A stretch of DNA of 64,000 bases, taken from assembly GCA_039942715.1 (NCBI GenBank), contig JBDVBY010000007.1, forward strand, positions 310,001 through 374,000, read 5' to 3'. The translations under genes and the position numbers were made by a program. Of the stretch, positions 27,844-37,011 are shown piece by piece; within the stretch, counting starts at the first letter, position 1, and each line of letters starts with the position of its first letter. The stretch is from JABDJX01 sp039942715 (lineage in GTDB: Bacteria > Pseudomonadota > Alphaproteobacteria > Rhodobacterales > Rhodobacteraceae). The notes under the pieces are model-generated. The model was not told the DNA's origin. It made no database searches and worked only from the letters and a program-made list of their open reading frames with translations.

Positions 27844-28374
27844 ATGAATGGAAAGATCTTGGCCATATTCCTAGCTGCCACAGCGCTCATTGGTGGCGTC
27901 GGGATGTATTACCTTCAGGTCTACGGCTTTTATGAAGATGTGCAGGCGACAAATATTGACGATGTGCAACTGACCAGCCTGACAAGTGGTGTATCCGAGC
28001 CGATTATGTACGAAAACTTCAAAGCCATCGACGCAGATTCAAGCCCGCTGCGCTACCGCGCCTGCTTTGAAACCTCGATGAGCCAAGCGCTTTTGAGCGA
28101 AACCTATGAGATTTACGAAGACGCCGTTCCCACCGTCGCCCCCGGCTGGTTCGACTGCTTTGATGCCAACGCGCTGGGTGCTGATCTTGAAGGCGGCACG
28201 GCCATTGCTTTCATGGGCACCTTCAACGTGACCTACGGCTTTGACCGCGTGGTCGCCATCACTGAAGACGGGCGCGGTTATGCCTGGCATCAGATGAATG
28301 AATGCGGCGAAAAGGTTTTCGATGGCGATCCACCGCCCGAAGGCTGCCCACCACCCCCTGAGAGGACTGAATAA
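27844..28374 (+). CDS. Membrane-anchored protein between glyQ and glyS (DUF6446-like)
   Basis: ATG 27844 begins two bases after the glyQ stop; 176 residues. A single N-terminal hydrophobic segment (about 5-24, ILAIFLAATALIGGVGMYYL) anchors a periplasmic domain holding Cys in YRACFETS, WFDCFDA and MNECGEKVF, ending in a proline-rich acidic tail (DPPPEGCPPPPERTE). This matches the small protein, listed as DUF6446 to my recollection, that stands at this place in other Rhodobacterales. The stop overlaps the glyS start (TAATG). Why an envelope protein is coupled to a tRNA synthetase is not known. Confidence 0.8.
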   Translation: MNGKILAIFLAATALIGGVGMYYLQVYGFYEDVQATNIDDVQLTSLTSGVSEPIMYENFKAIDADSSPLRYRACFETSMSQALLSETYEIYEDAVPTVAPGWFDCFDANALGADLEGGTAIAFMGTFNVTYGFDRVVAITEDGRGYAWHQMNECGEKVFDGDPPPEGCPPPPERTE

Positions 28375-30533
28375 TGCCTGATCTTTTGATCGAGCTCTTC
28401 TCCGAAGAAATCCCCGCCCGCATGCAAAAGCGCGCGAGCGAAGACCTGCAGCGTCTTGTGACTGACGGGCTGGTCGAGGCAGGTCTGACCTATGCCCACG
28501 CAAAGGCCTTCGCCACGCCGCGCCGCCTGACGCTGGCTGTTGAGGGCGTACTGGCGGAAAGTCCTGCCATATCTGAAGAACGCAAAGGCCCCCGCACCGA
28601 TGCGCCCGAAAAAGCGCTGGAAGGGTTCCTGCGCTCAACCGGATTAACCAAAGACGATCTGGAAGCGCGCGACGACAAAAAAGGCCAAGTCTGGTTCGCC
28701 ACGATCAACAAACCGGGCCGCCCAGCTGCCGAGATCATCGCCGAAGTGCTGGAAACCACCGTCCGTAACTTCCCATGGCCCAAATCCATGCGCTGGGGCA
28801 GTGGTCCGCTCAAATGGGTGCGCCCGTTGCACTCGATCCTCTGCGTGCTCTCTGACAATGGCGAAGCCGAAACCGTCGCGCTCACCATCGACGGTATCGC
28901 TTCCAGCAACACCACCTCTGGCCACCGCTTCATGGCCCCTGACGCGATCACCGTCTCCAATTTTGAGGACTACGAAGCCAAGCTCAAACGCGCCCACGTG
29001 ATCCTCTCGCCTGAGGAACGCGCCGAAACGATCTGGCATGACGCCACCCAAGCCGCCTTCGCCCAAGGCCTTGAAGTTGTGGAAGATAGAGGCTTGCTGG
29101 CCGAAGTGGCAGGCCTCGTTGAATGGCCCGTCACCTTGATGGGCGAGATTGGCGCAGACTTTTTGGAACTGCCCGCCGAGGTGCTTCAGACCTCGATGAA
29201 AGAGCACCAGAAGTTCTTCTCGGTCCGCAACAAAAAGGGCAAGATCAACCACTTCATCACAGTCGCCAACGTCGAGACGGCTGACCACGGCGCAACCATC
29301 CTTGCAGGCAACCAAAAGGTGCTTTCTGCCCGTTTGGCGGACGCGAAATTCTTCTGGGAGAACGATCTGCGCATTGCCTCCACCGATATTACTCAATGGA
29401 CCGACAAGCTTGCCGAGGTCACCTTCCACAATAAACTCGGCACGCAACAAGATCGCATCCGCCGCATAGCTGCCTTGGCCCGCGAAATAGCCCCGATTGT
29501 GGGCGCAGATGCGGGCGACGCCGAAAGTGCTGCGCTCATCGCCAAAGCCGACCTAAGCTCGGAAATGGTTTACGAATTCCCCGAATTACAGGGGATCATG
29601 GGCGAATACTACGCACACGAAGGTCAGTTCAGCCACGAGATCGCCGCCGTCGCCCGCGAACACTACCAGCCGCTGGGTCCCTCCGACGACGTACCAACCG
29701 CGCCGCTCTCGGTGGCCGTGGCGTTGGCCGATAAGATCGACACGCTGACGGGGTTCTGGGCGATTGATGAGAAGCCGACCGGATCGAAAGACCCGTTCGC
29801 GCTGCGCCGCGCGGCTTTGGGCGTCATTCGGTTGGTGTTGGAGAATGGGGTTCGGATGGATCTCATTAAGATTGCAGAGAACGCGCACACTGTTTTATTC
29901 GAACAGGCGATACGCCGACCAAGAAAAACCAAAGTTAAAGACGTCGAAGGAAGAACCGAAATAACAGACGAAAATACGCCGTCATTCGACAAATACCCTG
30001 AAGACGAGGAAGCATTTATCCACTTCCTCCACGATCGCCTAAAAACCTACCTGCGCGACCGCGACATCCCCCACGATGTCATCGACGCCAGCCTCGCCAT
30101 GCCGAACGCCGACGACCTGACGCTCCTCGTCAACCGCGCCACAGCACTCGCCGCCTTCCTCAAGACCGACGACGGCGAAAACCTTCTTCAAGGCTTCAAA
30201 CGCGCCCACAACATCCTAAAACAAGCCGAGGAAAATGACGGCGTCGAATACTCCTACGGCCCCGATCCCAAACTGGCAGAAGAGGGCGCGGAAGCCGATC
30301 TCTTCAAAGCCCTCGACGCAGCAGAGGCCAAAATATCCCCAGCGATGGAGGCCGAAGACTTCGCCGCCTCAATGTCCGCCATGGCCACCTTGCGCGCGCC
30401 CATTGATGCCTTCTTCGAGGCTGTTCAGGTCAACGCCGACAACGATATCCTGCGCCGCAACCGCTTGAACCTGCTGCACCGTATCTCATCCACCTGCCTT
30501 AAAGTTGCGGACCTCACCAAAATCGAAGGATAG
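28374..30533 (+). CDS. glyS: GlyS, glycyl-tRNA synthetase beta subunit
   Basis: GlyS is the tRNA-binding beta subunit of the heterotetrameric glycyl-tRNA synthetase; 719 residues, within the alphaproteobacterial range. The start MPDLLIELFSEEIPARMQ is the family N-terminus; other hallmarks are RWGSGPLKWVRPLHSILCVL, TSMKEHQKFFSVR, LADAKFFWENDL, ELQGIMGEYYA and DPFALRRAALGVIRL; a C-terminal anticodon-binding region follows. A stretch around residues 508-540 (RRPRKTKVKDVEG to FDKYPEDEE) is lower in GC than the flanks and rich in charged residues, probably a variable loop. A GC-hairpin repeat follows the stop by 10 bases. Confidence 0.97.
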   Translation: MPDLLIELFSEEIPARMQKRASEDLQRLVTDGLVEAGLTYAHAKAFATPRRLTLAVEGVLAESPAISEERKGPRTDAPEKALEGFLRSTGLTKDDLEARDDKKGQVWFATINKPGRPAAEIIAEVLETTVRNFPWPKSMRWGSGPLKWVRPLHSILCVLSDNGEAETVALTIDGIASSNTTSGHRFMAPDAITVSNFEDYEAKLKRAHVILSPEERAETIWHDATQAAFAQGLEVVEDRGLLAEVAGLVEWPVTLMGEIGADFLELPAEVLQTSMKEHQKFFSVRNKKGKINHFITVANVETADHGATILAGNQKVLSARLADAKFFWENDLRIASTDITQWTDKLAEVTFHNKLGTQQDRIRRIAALAREIAPIVGADAGDAESAALIAKADLSSEMVYEFPELQGIMGEYYAHEGQFSHEIAAVAREHYQPLGPSDDVPTAPLSVAVALADKIDTLTGFWAIDEKPTGSKDPFALRRAALGVIRLVLENGVRMDLIKIAENAHTVLFEQAIRRPRKTKVKDVEGRTEITDENTPSFDKYPEDEEAFIHFLHDRLKTYLRDRDIPHDVIDASLAMPNADDLTLLVNRATALAAFLKTDDGENLLQGFKRAHNILKQAEENDGVEYSYGPDPKLAEEGAEADLFKALDAAEAKISPAMEAEDFAASMSAMATLRAPIDAFFEAVQVNADNDILRRNRLNLLHRISSTCLKVADLTKIEG

Positions 30534-30543
30534 GCTTTTCACA

Positions 30544-30594
30544 CTTCTACTTGGTGGAAATATCCCGGGGAGCGCGAGGGGCAGCGCCCCTCGC
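30544..30594 (+). repeat. Intergenic GC-hairpin element, copy 2
   Basis: The lead-in CTTCTACTTGGTGGAAATAT is followed by CCCGGGG and a perfect 9-bp hairpin, GCGAGGGGC at 30574-30582 and GCCCCTCGC at 30586-30594. It lies 10 bases after the glyS stop in the same orientation and so probably ends that operon. Confidence 0.88.
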
Positions 30595-30707
30595 ATTGGG
30601 CGACGCGCCAAGCGCGGCGCAATCGCCACGCAAAGTGTCACTAAATCCTGACACTCCTTGATCGTTAACGCGATCCCTCTATGCTGCACCGCGAAGGAAT
30701 CGCCGCA

Positions 30708-33260
30708 GTGCAGAAACATGTTGAAATTGAAGAGTTCGTTGTTGTCGACGAAACGGCGCCAATCGCGGCCCACATCCATGGTGGCCGCGCCAAATGTCTG
30801 CAACGTCTGATCCGTCTTAACCTGCCGGTTCCAAAGACCGTGGCCCTGCCGTTCACGACCGTGCGTTCGATCTCGCAAGGCGGGCCGGTTAATACCACTA
30901 AGATACTGTCACACTTTGGAAAAAATCCTCTGGTTTCGGTGCGTCCGTCGTCTGAAGATCCCGATTGGGGTGGTCCCGGCGCAATCCTGAACATTGGCAT
31001 GAACGACGCGCGCCATGCCGAATACGCCAACCTTTTGGGGCACGCGGCGGCTGATGATCTTTATGCGCGTTTTATCTCTACATATTCGGTGCAGGTCGCG
31101 CATCTGGACCCGGATATTTTCGATCCAACCGCAGGCGATAGCACCGCAAAGCTTAACGCGATGTTGGACGCCTACGAGGCGGAAACCGATGAGCCTTTCC
31201 CGCAAGACCCGGAAAGACAACTTTCCGACGTGCTGCGCTCAATGTCCCATGCATGGGAAGGCACCTCTGCCCGCCTTTTGCGCCAAGCGCGCGGCGCACC
31301 TCCCGACGCTGGCCTAGGACTTGTTGTGCAACAAATGGCCCCCGGATTAGGACCGCCAGAGTCCGGCTCGGGCGTGATCCAGTTCATCTCATCCAAAACC
31401 GGCGAGCCGCAAATTACCGGGCGTTACCTGCGCCAAGGGCAGGGGCGCGATGCGCTTTCTGATGAAGAGGCTGTGTATCTAACCCAAGATCCGCGCGGCC
31501 CGTCGCTGCAAAACCTCTACCCAGAAGGCTTTGATAAGCTTGTAGAATACGGCTCAGTCTGCCGCCAACGTCTACGCGAGGAGATGCAGATCGAGTTCAC
31601 GCTGGATGGCGGGAAGCTCAGCGTGATCGACGCCGTGCGTGTCAACCGCAGTGCAGGTGCCTCGGTGCATATCGCTGTGGCTTTGGCGAATGATGGCGTG
31701 ATCAGCCGCGAAGAAGCGGTTCTGCGCATTCCTCCCGGCGGCATTTCAGAATTGCTGCACCGCCAGGTCGACGCAAAAGCCCCGCGAGAAGTGTTGGCCA
31801 GCGGAATTGCCGCCAGCCCCGGTGCTGCAACGGGTCGTTTGGCCTTTACGTCCGAAGCAGCTCAAGCTGCGGCTTCGCGTGGAGAGGCTGTTATTCTGGT
31901 GCGCCGTCTCACTTCGCCCGAAGACATCCGTGGCATGCACTCTGCCCATGGTGTTTTGACCGTGCGCGGTGGCATGACCAGCCATGCGGCGATGATCGCC
32001 CGAGGTCTTGGCCTGCCTGGCATTGTCGGTGCTGCCGAAATCACGCTGAACGACAAAGAACGCACACTGACCATGCCGGGCGGTGAAGTCATTGAAGAAC
32101 ACGACATAATCACGCTGGATGGCACGAGCGGTCAGGTTTTGGCAGGGGCGGTTAAATTGCTTGAACCGTCGCAAGGTGATGCTTTTGCTGCGCTGCTCGA
32201 GTGGGCCGACGATTTGCGTGATATTGGCATTCGCGCCAATGCTGACACCGTTGCCGAAGCCCGTGTGGCGCACGCGTTTGACGCTGAGGGTATTGGCCTG
32301 TGCCGCACCGAACACATGTTCTTTGAACAAGACCGCCTGACGGTCATGCGCGAAATGATCTTTGCAGAAACGCCCGAAGGACGCGCGGCGGCCCTTGAAC
32401 GCTTGATCCCGATGCAGGTCGCAGATTTCACCGAAGTGTTCCGCCTGATGGCCGGTAAACCTGTGTGTATCCGCCTGTTTGATCCGCCCCTGCACGAGTT
32501 TCTGCCGCACAACCGCGAAGGCCTGCGCGATCTGGCCTCTGCAATGGGATTGTCCGTGGCCAAAGTGACGCGTCGCGCCGAAGCATTGAACGAGTTCAAT
32601 CCTATGTTGGGGATGCGTGGTGTACGTCTAGGCGTCACGCTGCCCGAAATTTACGAAGCCCAAGCGCGCGCCATTTTCTTGGCCACGATTGAGGCCAGCA
32701 AAGATGGCGCGCCAGTGGTGCCAGAAATCATGATCCCTCTGGTCTCGGCCATGCGCGAAGTGGAACTCGTGCACACGCGGATCGAAGCCGTGGCCGCCGA
32801 GGTGCGTCTCGAGTCGCAATCAAGTTTTGAGTACAAGCTTGGCGTCATGGTCGAAACGCCGCGTGCTGCCTTGCGCGCCCATGAAATCGCCGAGCACGCC
32901 GAGTTCCTGAGTTTTGGAACCAATGATCTGACTCAAATGACCTATGGCCTCAGCCGCGATGATGCGGGCCGCTTTATGAATGATTACGTCCGGCAAGGCG
33001 TTTTCCCCGAGGATCCGTTTCACCGTCTTGACCTTGATGGCGTCGGAGAACTGCTGAAACTCGGTGCCGAGCGAGGCCGCCAAACGCGTCCAAATCTTAC
33101 TCTTTCAATTTGCGGCGAGCATGGCGGTGACCCCGAATCAATCGCCTTTTGCCGCGCCCAAGGCTTCGACTATGTCAGTTGTTCCCCCTTCCGGGTGCCT
33201 GTTGCACGGCTTGCGGCGGCGCAGCTGTCGTTGCGCGCCCGTGTTCAAAAAGGTCAATAA
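30708..33260 (+). CDS. Pyruvate phosphate dikinase-like PEP-utilising enzyme
   Basis: GTG 30708 (GAAGGA 10 bases upstream) gives 850 residues. The order is a divergent ATP-binding domain (about 1-360; SVRPSSEDPDWGGPGAILNIGMND, GLGLVVQQMAPG), the swivelling phosphohistidine domain (LTVRGGMTSHAAMIARGLG, His426), and the PEP/pyruvate barrel (GLCRTEHMF, GTNDLTQMTYGLSRDD, catalytic Cys802 in SICGEHGGD). The C-terminal two thirds match pyruvate phosphate dikinase closely, which converts pyruvate, ATP and phosphate to PEP. The N-terminal part departs from the usual GGKGANLAEM and R-S-G-A-R pattern, so nucleotide use or activity may differ. It may be a second, divergent copy; whether a standard ppdK exists elsewhere cannot be seen. 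Confidence 0.85.
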   Translation: MQKHVEIEEFVVVDETAPIAAHIHGGRAKCLQRLIRLNLPVPKTVALPFTTVRSISQGGPVNTTKILSHFGKNPLVSVRPSSEDPDWGGPGAILNIGMNDARHAEYANLLGHAAADDLYARFISTYSVQVAHLDPDIFDPTAGDSTAKLNAMLDAYEAETDEPFPQDPERQLSDVLRSMSHAWEGTSARLLRQARGAPPDAGLGLVVQQMAPGLGPPESGSGVIQFISSKTGEPQITGRYLRQGQGRDALSDEEAVYLTQDPRGPSLQNLYPEGFDKLVEYGSVCRQRLREEMQIEFTLDGGKLSVIDAVRVNRSAGASVHIAVALANDGVISREEAVLRIPPGGISELLHRQVDAKAPREVLASGIAASPGAATGRLAFTSEAAQAAASRGEAVILVRRLTSPEDIRGMHSAHGVLTVRGGMTSHAAMIARGLGLPGIVGAAEITLNDKERTLTMPGGEVIEEHDIITLDGTSGQVLAGAVKLLEPSQGDAFAALLEWADDLRDIGIRANADTVAEARVAHAFDAEGIGLCRTEHMFFEQDRLTVMREMIFAETPEGRAAALERLIPMQVADFTEVFRLMAGKPVCIRLFDPPLHEFLPHNREGLRDLASAMGLSVAKVTRRAEALNEFNPMLGMRGVRLGVTLPEIYEAQARAIFLATIEASKDGAPVVPEIMIPLVSAMREVELVHTRIEAVAAEVRLESQSSFEYKLGVMVETPRAALRAHEIAEHAEFLSFGTNDLTQMTYGLSRDDAGRFMNDYVRQGVFPEDPFHRLDLDGVGELLKLGAERGRQTRPNLTLSICGEHGGDPESIAFCRAQGFDYVSCSPFRVPVARLAAAQLSLRARVQKGQ

Positions 33261-33446
33261 ACCCCTCACCGTTGGTAGAAAACACAACATTTCGGCGAAA
33301 ACCCGCCGAATTAACCATATGTGCGCGCGCCGCCTCGGACCGCCCCCATGGATTTCCTATGCATTGCCCTATATCCGCTCTCAGGAAATGACAGATTGTT
33401 TCAAGTATTTTGTTTATTAGTGTCTGCCGATTTAGGGGGCTTAAGA

Positions 33447-34115
33447 ATGTTGAAACCCATCTTTAAGGGTATCGTCGCGGGTGCGTTTGTCGCACTGGCC
33501 ACACCAAGTTTTGCCGATGTGACGCTGAGCACTGCTGGAGATCCAAGTGTTGAACTAAACAGCCGTCTCACGGCGCTGTTGGGATCCGAGCGCAAGACGC
33601 TGGAAACCATAGGCGTCAAAGGTGATCTGTCGCGCCTTGTCGACAAGCGCGTCGAAGACCCGCTTTATTCCCGCGAACGCATTTCCAAGATGAAAACACC
33701 GCGTGGTGGCAAGCAATGGGCGTGCCTGACCGAAGCGCTTTACTTTGAGGCGCGTGGCGAAACGCTCAAAGGCATCTTTGGCGTGGCCGAAGTGATTTTG
33801 AACCGTGTCGATGATCGCCGTTATCCAAGTTCGGTTTGTAAAGTCATCAATCAGGGAACGGGCGAACGCTATCGTTGCCAGTTCACGTATACCTGTGACG
33901 GACGGCCCGAGAATTTCCGCGATGATCGCGCGCATGATCTTGTGGCCAAAGTTGCCAAACTGATGATCGACGGAGCGCCGCGCAAGCTCACCAAAGGCGC
34001 CACGCATTACCACACCAAATCGGTTAACCCGAAGTGGGCAAAAGTGTTCCCGCGCACGACAACCATCGGCTACCATCACTTTTACAAAGAGCCATCGCGC
34101 GTCGCATCGCGTTAA
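33447..34115 (+). CDS. Cell wall hydrolase (SleB/Hydrolase_2 family)
   Basis: ATG 33447 begins a signal peptide (MLKPIFKGIVAGAFVALATPSFA); 222 residues. The catalytic domain (about 85-210) has the family hallmark LTEALYFEARGE, with the glutamate pair typical of lytic transglycosylase-like spore cortex enzymes, then VAEVILNRVDDRRYP, a Cys pair region (SSVCKVINQG ... CQFTYTCDG) and ATHYHTKSVNPKWA. It should cut peptidoglycan in the periplasm of this non-sporing bacterium. An upstream hairpin TTCGGCG/CGCCGAA (33291-33310) separates it from the PEP-utilising gene. glmM, which makes a peptidoglycan precursor, follows. Confidence 0.9.
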   Translation: MLKPIFKGIVAGAFVALATPSFADVTLSTAGDPSVELNSRLTALLGSERKTLETIGVKGDLSRLVDKRVEDPLYSRERISKMKTPRGGKQWACLTEALYFEARGETLKGIFGVAEVILNRVDDRRYPSSVCKVINQGTGERYRCQFTYTCDGRPENFRDDRAHDLVAKVAKLMIDGAPRKLTKGATHYHTKSVNPKWAKVFPRTTTIGYHHFYKEPSRVASR

Positions 34116-34194
34116 TTTTTCACACCCAAGAAAACGTGCGTCTTACACCGAAAGGTGATATTCTGCGCAAAAGAGCAGAAAAGACAGGACTCCG

Positions 34195-35538
34195 ATGAAA
34201 CGGAAGCTATTTGGCACCGACGGCGTGCGCGGCCACGCAAACACCTATCCGATGACGGCTGAAACCGTGCTGAGCCTTGGGGCTGCCGCCGGGCGATACT
34301 TTCGCCGCGATGGCTCACCGGCGCACCGTGTTGTGATCGGCAAGGACACACGCCTGTCCGGCTATATGTTTGAAAACGCTCTAACAGCCGGTTTTACCTC
34401 TACCGGTATGAACGTGTTGCTCCTCGGACCTGTGCCAACCCCTGCCGTTGGTCTGCTGGTCCGCTCTATGCGCGCAGATGTGGGCGTGATGATCTCGGCC
34501 AGTCACAATCCACACGAAGACAACGGCATCAAGTTCTTTGGCCCCGACGGCTTCAAGCTAAGCGATGAGGCCGAGAGCGAGATTGAAAGCATGGTCGAGA
34601 GCCCGATTGACCTCGCCGCCGCTGGCAACATCGGACGCGCCAAACGTATTGATGATGGACTTTTCCGCTATGTCGAACGGGTGAAGTCCACCTTCCCAAG
34701 CGATTTGCGACTTGGTGGTCTGAAAGTCGTGGTCGATTGCGCCAATGGCGCGGCGTACCGCGCGGCTCCTCAAGTGCTTTGGGAATTGGGCGCAGAGGTG
34801 ATCCCGATAGGCGTCGAGCCGAATGGGACAAACATCAACCTTGAGTGCGGCTCCACCAGCACCGGGCAAGCAGCTGAAAAAGTTGTCTCAAGCGGCGCGG
34901 ACGTCGGACTATGCCTTGATGGCGATGCAGACCGGATCATGATCCTCGATGAAAACGGTGTTGTGGCCGATGGCGATCAGATCATGGGCCTGTTTGCTGC
35001 ACGCTGGGCCCAAGAACAGCGCTTGGCAGGCGGTGCGCTTGTGGCGACGGTTATGTCTAACTTGGGCCTTGAGCGGTTTCTCGGCGGGCGCGATATCGGC
35101 TTGCACCGCACGTCCGTGGGCGATCGCTACGTGGTCGAGGCCATGCGCGCGGGTGGGTTCAACCTGGGTGGCGAGCAATCCGGCCACATCGTAATGACCG
35201 ATTACGCCACCACCGGCGATGGGCTTTTGGCTGGCCTGCAGTTCCTTGCTGAAATGAAGCGTACCGGAAAACCGGCCAGCGAACTGCGCTGCGTGTTCGA
35301 ACCAGTGCCGCAACTGCTGAAAAACGTCCGCTACGCGCCTGAGGCCGCGCCCCTGGAAGCGGACACCGTAAGAGCCGCCATTGAAAACGCCGAAAACCGT
35401 CTGAACGGCACTGGCCGGCTGCTGATCCGCAAGTCTGGCACCGAACCGCTCATCCGCGTTATGGCTGAATGCGAAGACGACGACCTGTTGCTCAGCGTTG
35501 TCGACAGCGTTGTCGAGGCCGTCGAGCAAGTCGCCTAG
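34195..35538 (+). CDS. glmM: GlmM, phosphoglucosamine mutase
   Basis: GlmM interconverts glucosamine 6- and 1-phosphate on the way to UDP-GlcNAc for peptidoglycan and lipid A. The 447-residue protein shows KLFGTDGVRGHAN at the start, the phosphoserine loop ISASHNPHEDNGIK (Ser103), the metal-binding DGDADR, GGEQSGH and the phosphate-binding RKSGTEPLIRVMAE. All key residues are present. Upstream is a cell wall hydrolase gene; a hairpin repeat begins two bases after its stop. Confidence 0.98.
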   Translation: MKRKLFGTDGVRGHANTYPMTAETVLSLGAAAGRYFRRDGSPAHRVVIGKDTRLSGYMFENALTAGFTSTGMNVLLLGPVPTPAVGLLVRSMRADVGVMISASHNPHEDNGIKFFGPDGFKLSDEAESEIESMVESPIDLAAAGNIGRAKRIDDGLFRYVERVKSTFPSDLRLGGLKVVVDCANGAAYRAAPQVLWELGAEVIPIGVEPNGTNINLECGSTSTGQAAEKVVSSGADVGLCLDGDADRIMILDENGVVADGDQIMGLFAARWAQEQRLAGGALVATVMSNLGLERFLGGRDIGLHRTSVGDRYVVEAMRAGGFNLGGEQSGHIVMTDYATTGDGLLAGLQFLAEMKRTGKPASELRCVFEPVPQLLKNVRYAPEAAPLEADTVRAAIENAENRLNGTGRLLIRKSGTEPLIRVMAECEDDDLLLSVVDSVVEAVEQVA

Positions 35539-35539
35539 T

Positions 35540-35587
35540 CTTCATCTATTGAGAAATACTCTGGGGGTCCGGGGGTGAAACCCCCGG
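35540..35587 (+). repeat. Intergenic GC-hairpin element, copy 3
   Basis: This is the best-preserved copy: lead-in CTTCATCTATTGAGAAATAC, then CTGGGGGT and a perfect 7-bp hairpin CCGGGGG at 35569-35575 with CCCCCGG at 35581-35587. It follows the glmM stop directly and in the same orientation. Confidence 0.9.
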
Positions 35588-35626
35588 TTGGTCGACGCCT
35601 CGCAGAGGCGGCGAAACAAAAGGCTC

Positions 35627-36550
35627 TCAAGTTCCCTTCAAACGCACCAAGTTGCGCCACTCGCTCAAGGCGATCCCCATCAAGATAAGCGCAAGCCCGA
35701 CAAATAGGCTCGCCGAAAGCTTTTCGCCCAACAAAACAATGCCAAATAAAACCGCCCAGAGCGGGACGATATAAGACACAAGGCTCATGAAAATCGAACC
35801 CGCATTGCGGATGATGTAAACGCGCAAGAAAAATGCGACCGCCGTCGGCATCACGCCGATGTAAATCAGCGCGGCACTGGCGCGTGTGGCGTTGAAGTCC
35901 GGGACCCCCTCAAAAAGCAGGGCAATCGGGGTGAGGACGATCGTCGCGGTCCCCAACATTGCAGCGGCCAGAATAACCGGCGGCACCGCAGGCGCGCGAC
36001 GTGTCAGGATCGAACCAAAAGCATAACACACGGCCGACCCTAAACAGGCCCAACGCCCAAGCCACTCAAGATCACTGCCGGTACTGGCGCCCGCACCGGG
36101 GCCAACAAGCACGATCAACCCAATAAGTCCAAGGATCAAACCGCCAATGCGACGCGGCCCGATGCCCTCCTCTTTGGAAAACAGGTACACCAGTGGCAAC
36201 AGAAAAATCGGCACCGCTCCCATGGTCACACCGGCAAAGGCCGAGGGCACATGCTGAAGCCCCCACGTCAGCAAAGCGAAAGGGGCGGCGATATTCACAA
36301 GCCCGGTTAAACCCAAATGCCGCAGCCCGCGCGCATCCGGCATTTCAAAGCGCATCTGACCCAACGCAAACGCCAGCGCGATCAGAACCAGTGTGCCAAT
36401 GCCGGTTCGCCCCGCCGCGACGGTCAGCGGTGGATATCCCTCAAGGGCAACGCTCATGCCCAAGAACGCCGATCCCCAGATCACGCTTGTGGTCAGTAGC
36501 AATGCCCAATTGGTCAGTCCCGGAGGACCGGGTGGTGCGACGTGTGCCAA
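35627..36550 (-). CDS. EamA/DMT family transporter
   Basis: The 307-residue protein has ten hydrophobic helices and two EamA repeats (about 14-145, 157-300). The first opens NWALLLTTSVIWGSAFLGMSVAL, the W-G-S/G-x-F pattern of the RhaT/EamA group, and the second ends LGEKLSASLFVGLALILMGIALS. Export of amino acids or other small metabolites is usual in this family; the substrate is unknown. It shares only modest likeness with the EamA protein at 18.3 kb. It converges with glmM, with the hairpin repeat between them. Confidence 0.92.
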   Translation of the reverse strand: MAHVAPPGPPGLTNWALLLTTSVIWGSAFLGMSVALEGYPPLTVAAGRTGIGTLVLIALAFALGQMRFEMPDARGLRHLGLTGLVNIAAPFALLTWGLQHVPSAFAGVTMGAVPIFLLPLVYLFSKEEGIGPRRIGGLILGLIGLIVLVGPGAGASTGSDLEWLGRWACLGSAVCYAFGSILTRRAPAVPPVILAAAMLGTATIVLTPIALLFEGVPDFNATRASAALIYIGVMPTAVAFFLRVYIIRNAGSIFMSLVSYIVPLWAVLFGIVLLGEKLSASLFVGLALILMGIALSEWRNLVRLKGT

Positions 36551-36669
36551 AAGAACTCTCTCCCTTCACCGCGTGGTAGTGGATCGTCCAAACAGGGGAA
36601 AGCGCAAACGCCGTTGCAATTCGCGTTCCAGCCCGGCACTTCATTGGACAACTGATAAGGAGCTTGGCA

Positions 36670-37011
36670 TTGGGCAAACGATTACTGACAGAATTCGGCA
36701 TGGGCACTTCGCTGCGCCGCCAGGATTACACGCAAGCCGCCGTGCGGGCGCTGAAAGACGCGTTGTGGCATAATTCAATTAACCTCGCTGAGCTCTTTGG
36801 CGTAGAAAAAGAAGCGATGATCTTGACCGTTGAAATTGGCGTTCAAAACCCGGATCAAGTCGATACAACTGTTTTGGCTGAAGTTTTCCCTTACGGTCAG
36901 CCAAGCTTTTTGATTGTCAAAGGCGGTTTGGATATTCCACGCGCCGATGGTGGCAAACCGACAGTGATTGCCAACGCCGCGATCTCGGTCGCACTGGAAG
37001 GGGTCGCATAA
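36670..37011 (+). CDS. Lin0512 family protein, first of a tandem pair
   Basis: TTG 36670 is chosen because AAGGAG ends 7 bases before it; 113 residues starting MGKRLLTEFGMGTSLRRQDY. The pattern T-E-x-G-M-G-x-x-L-x-x-x-D-Y-T-x-A-A-x-R-A, then VEIGVQNPDQVDTT and VKGGLDI marks the Lin0512 family, whose function is unknown. It is a paralogue of the next gene, sharing the same segments in the same order. Its stop overlaps the next start by one base, so the two are made together and may form a mixed complex. Confidence 0.87.
   Translation: MGKRLLTEFGMGTSLRRQDYTQAAVRALKDALWHNSINLAELFGVEKEAMILTVEIGVQNPDQVDTTVLAEVFPYGQPSFLIVKGGLDIPRADGGKPTVIANAAISVALEGVA

Noticed and set aside
31746..32510. Reverse open frame (254 codons) opposite the PPDK-like gene
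   Set aside because: It covers the conserved phosphohistidine domain of the forward gene and shows no motif of its own.
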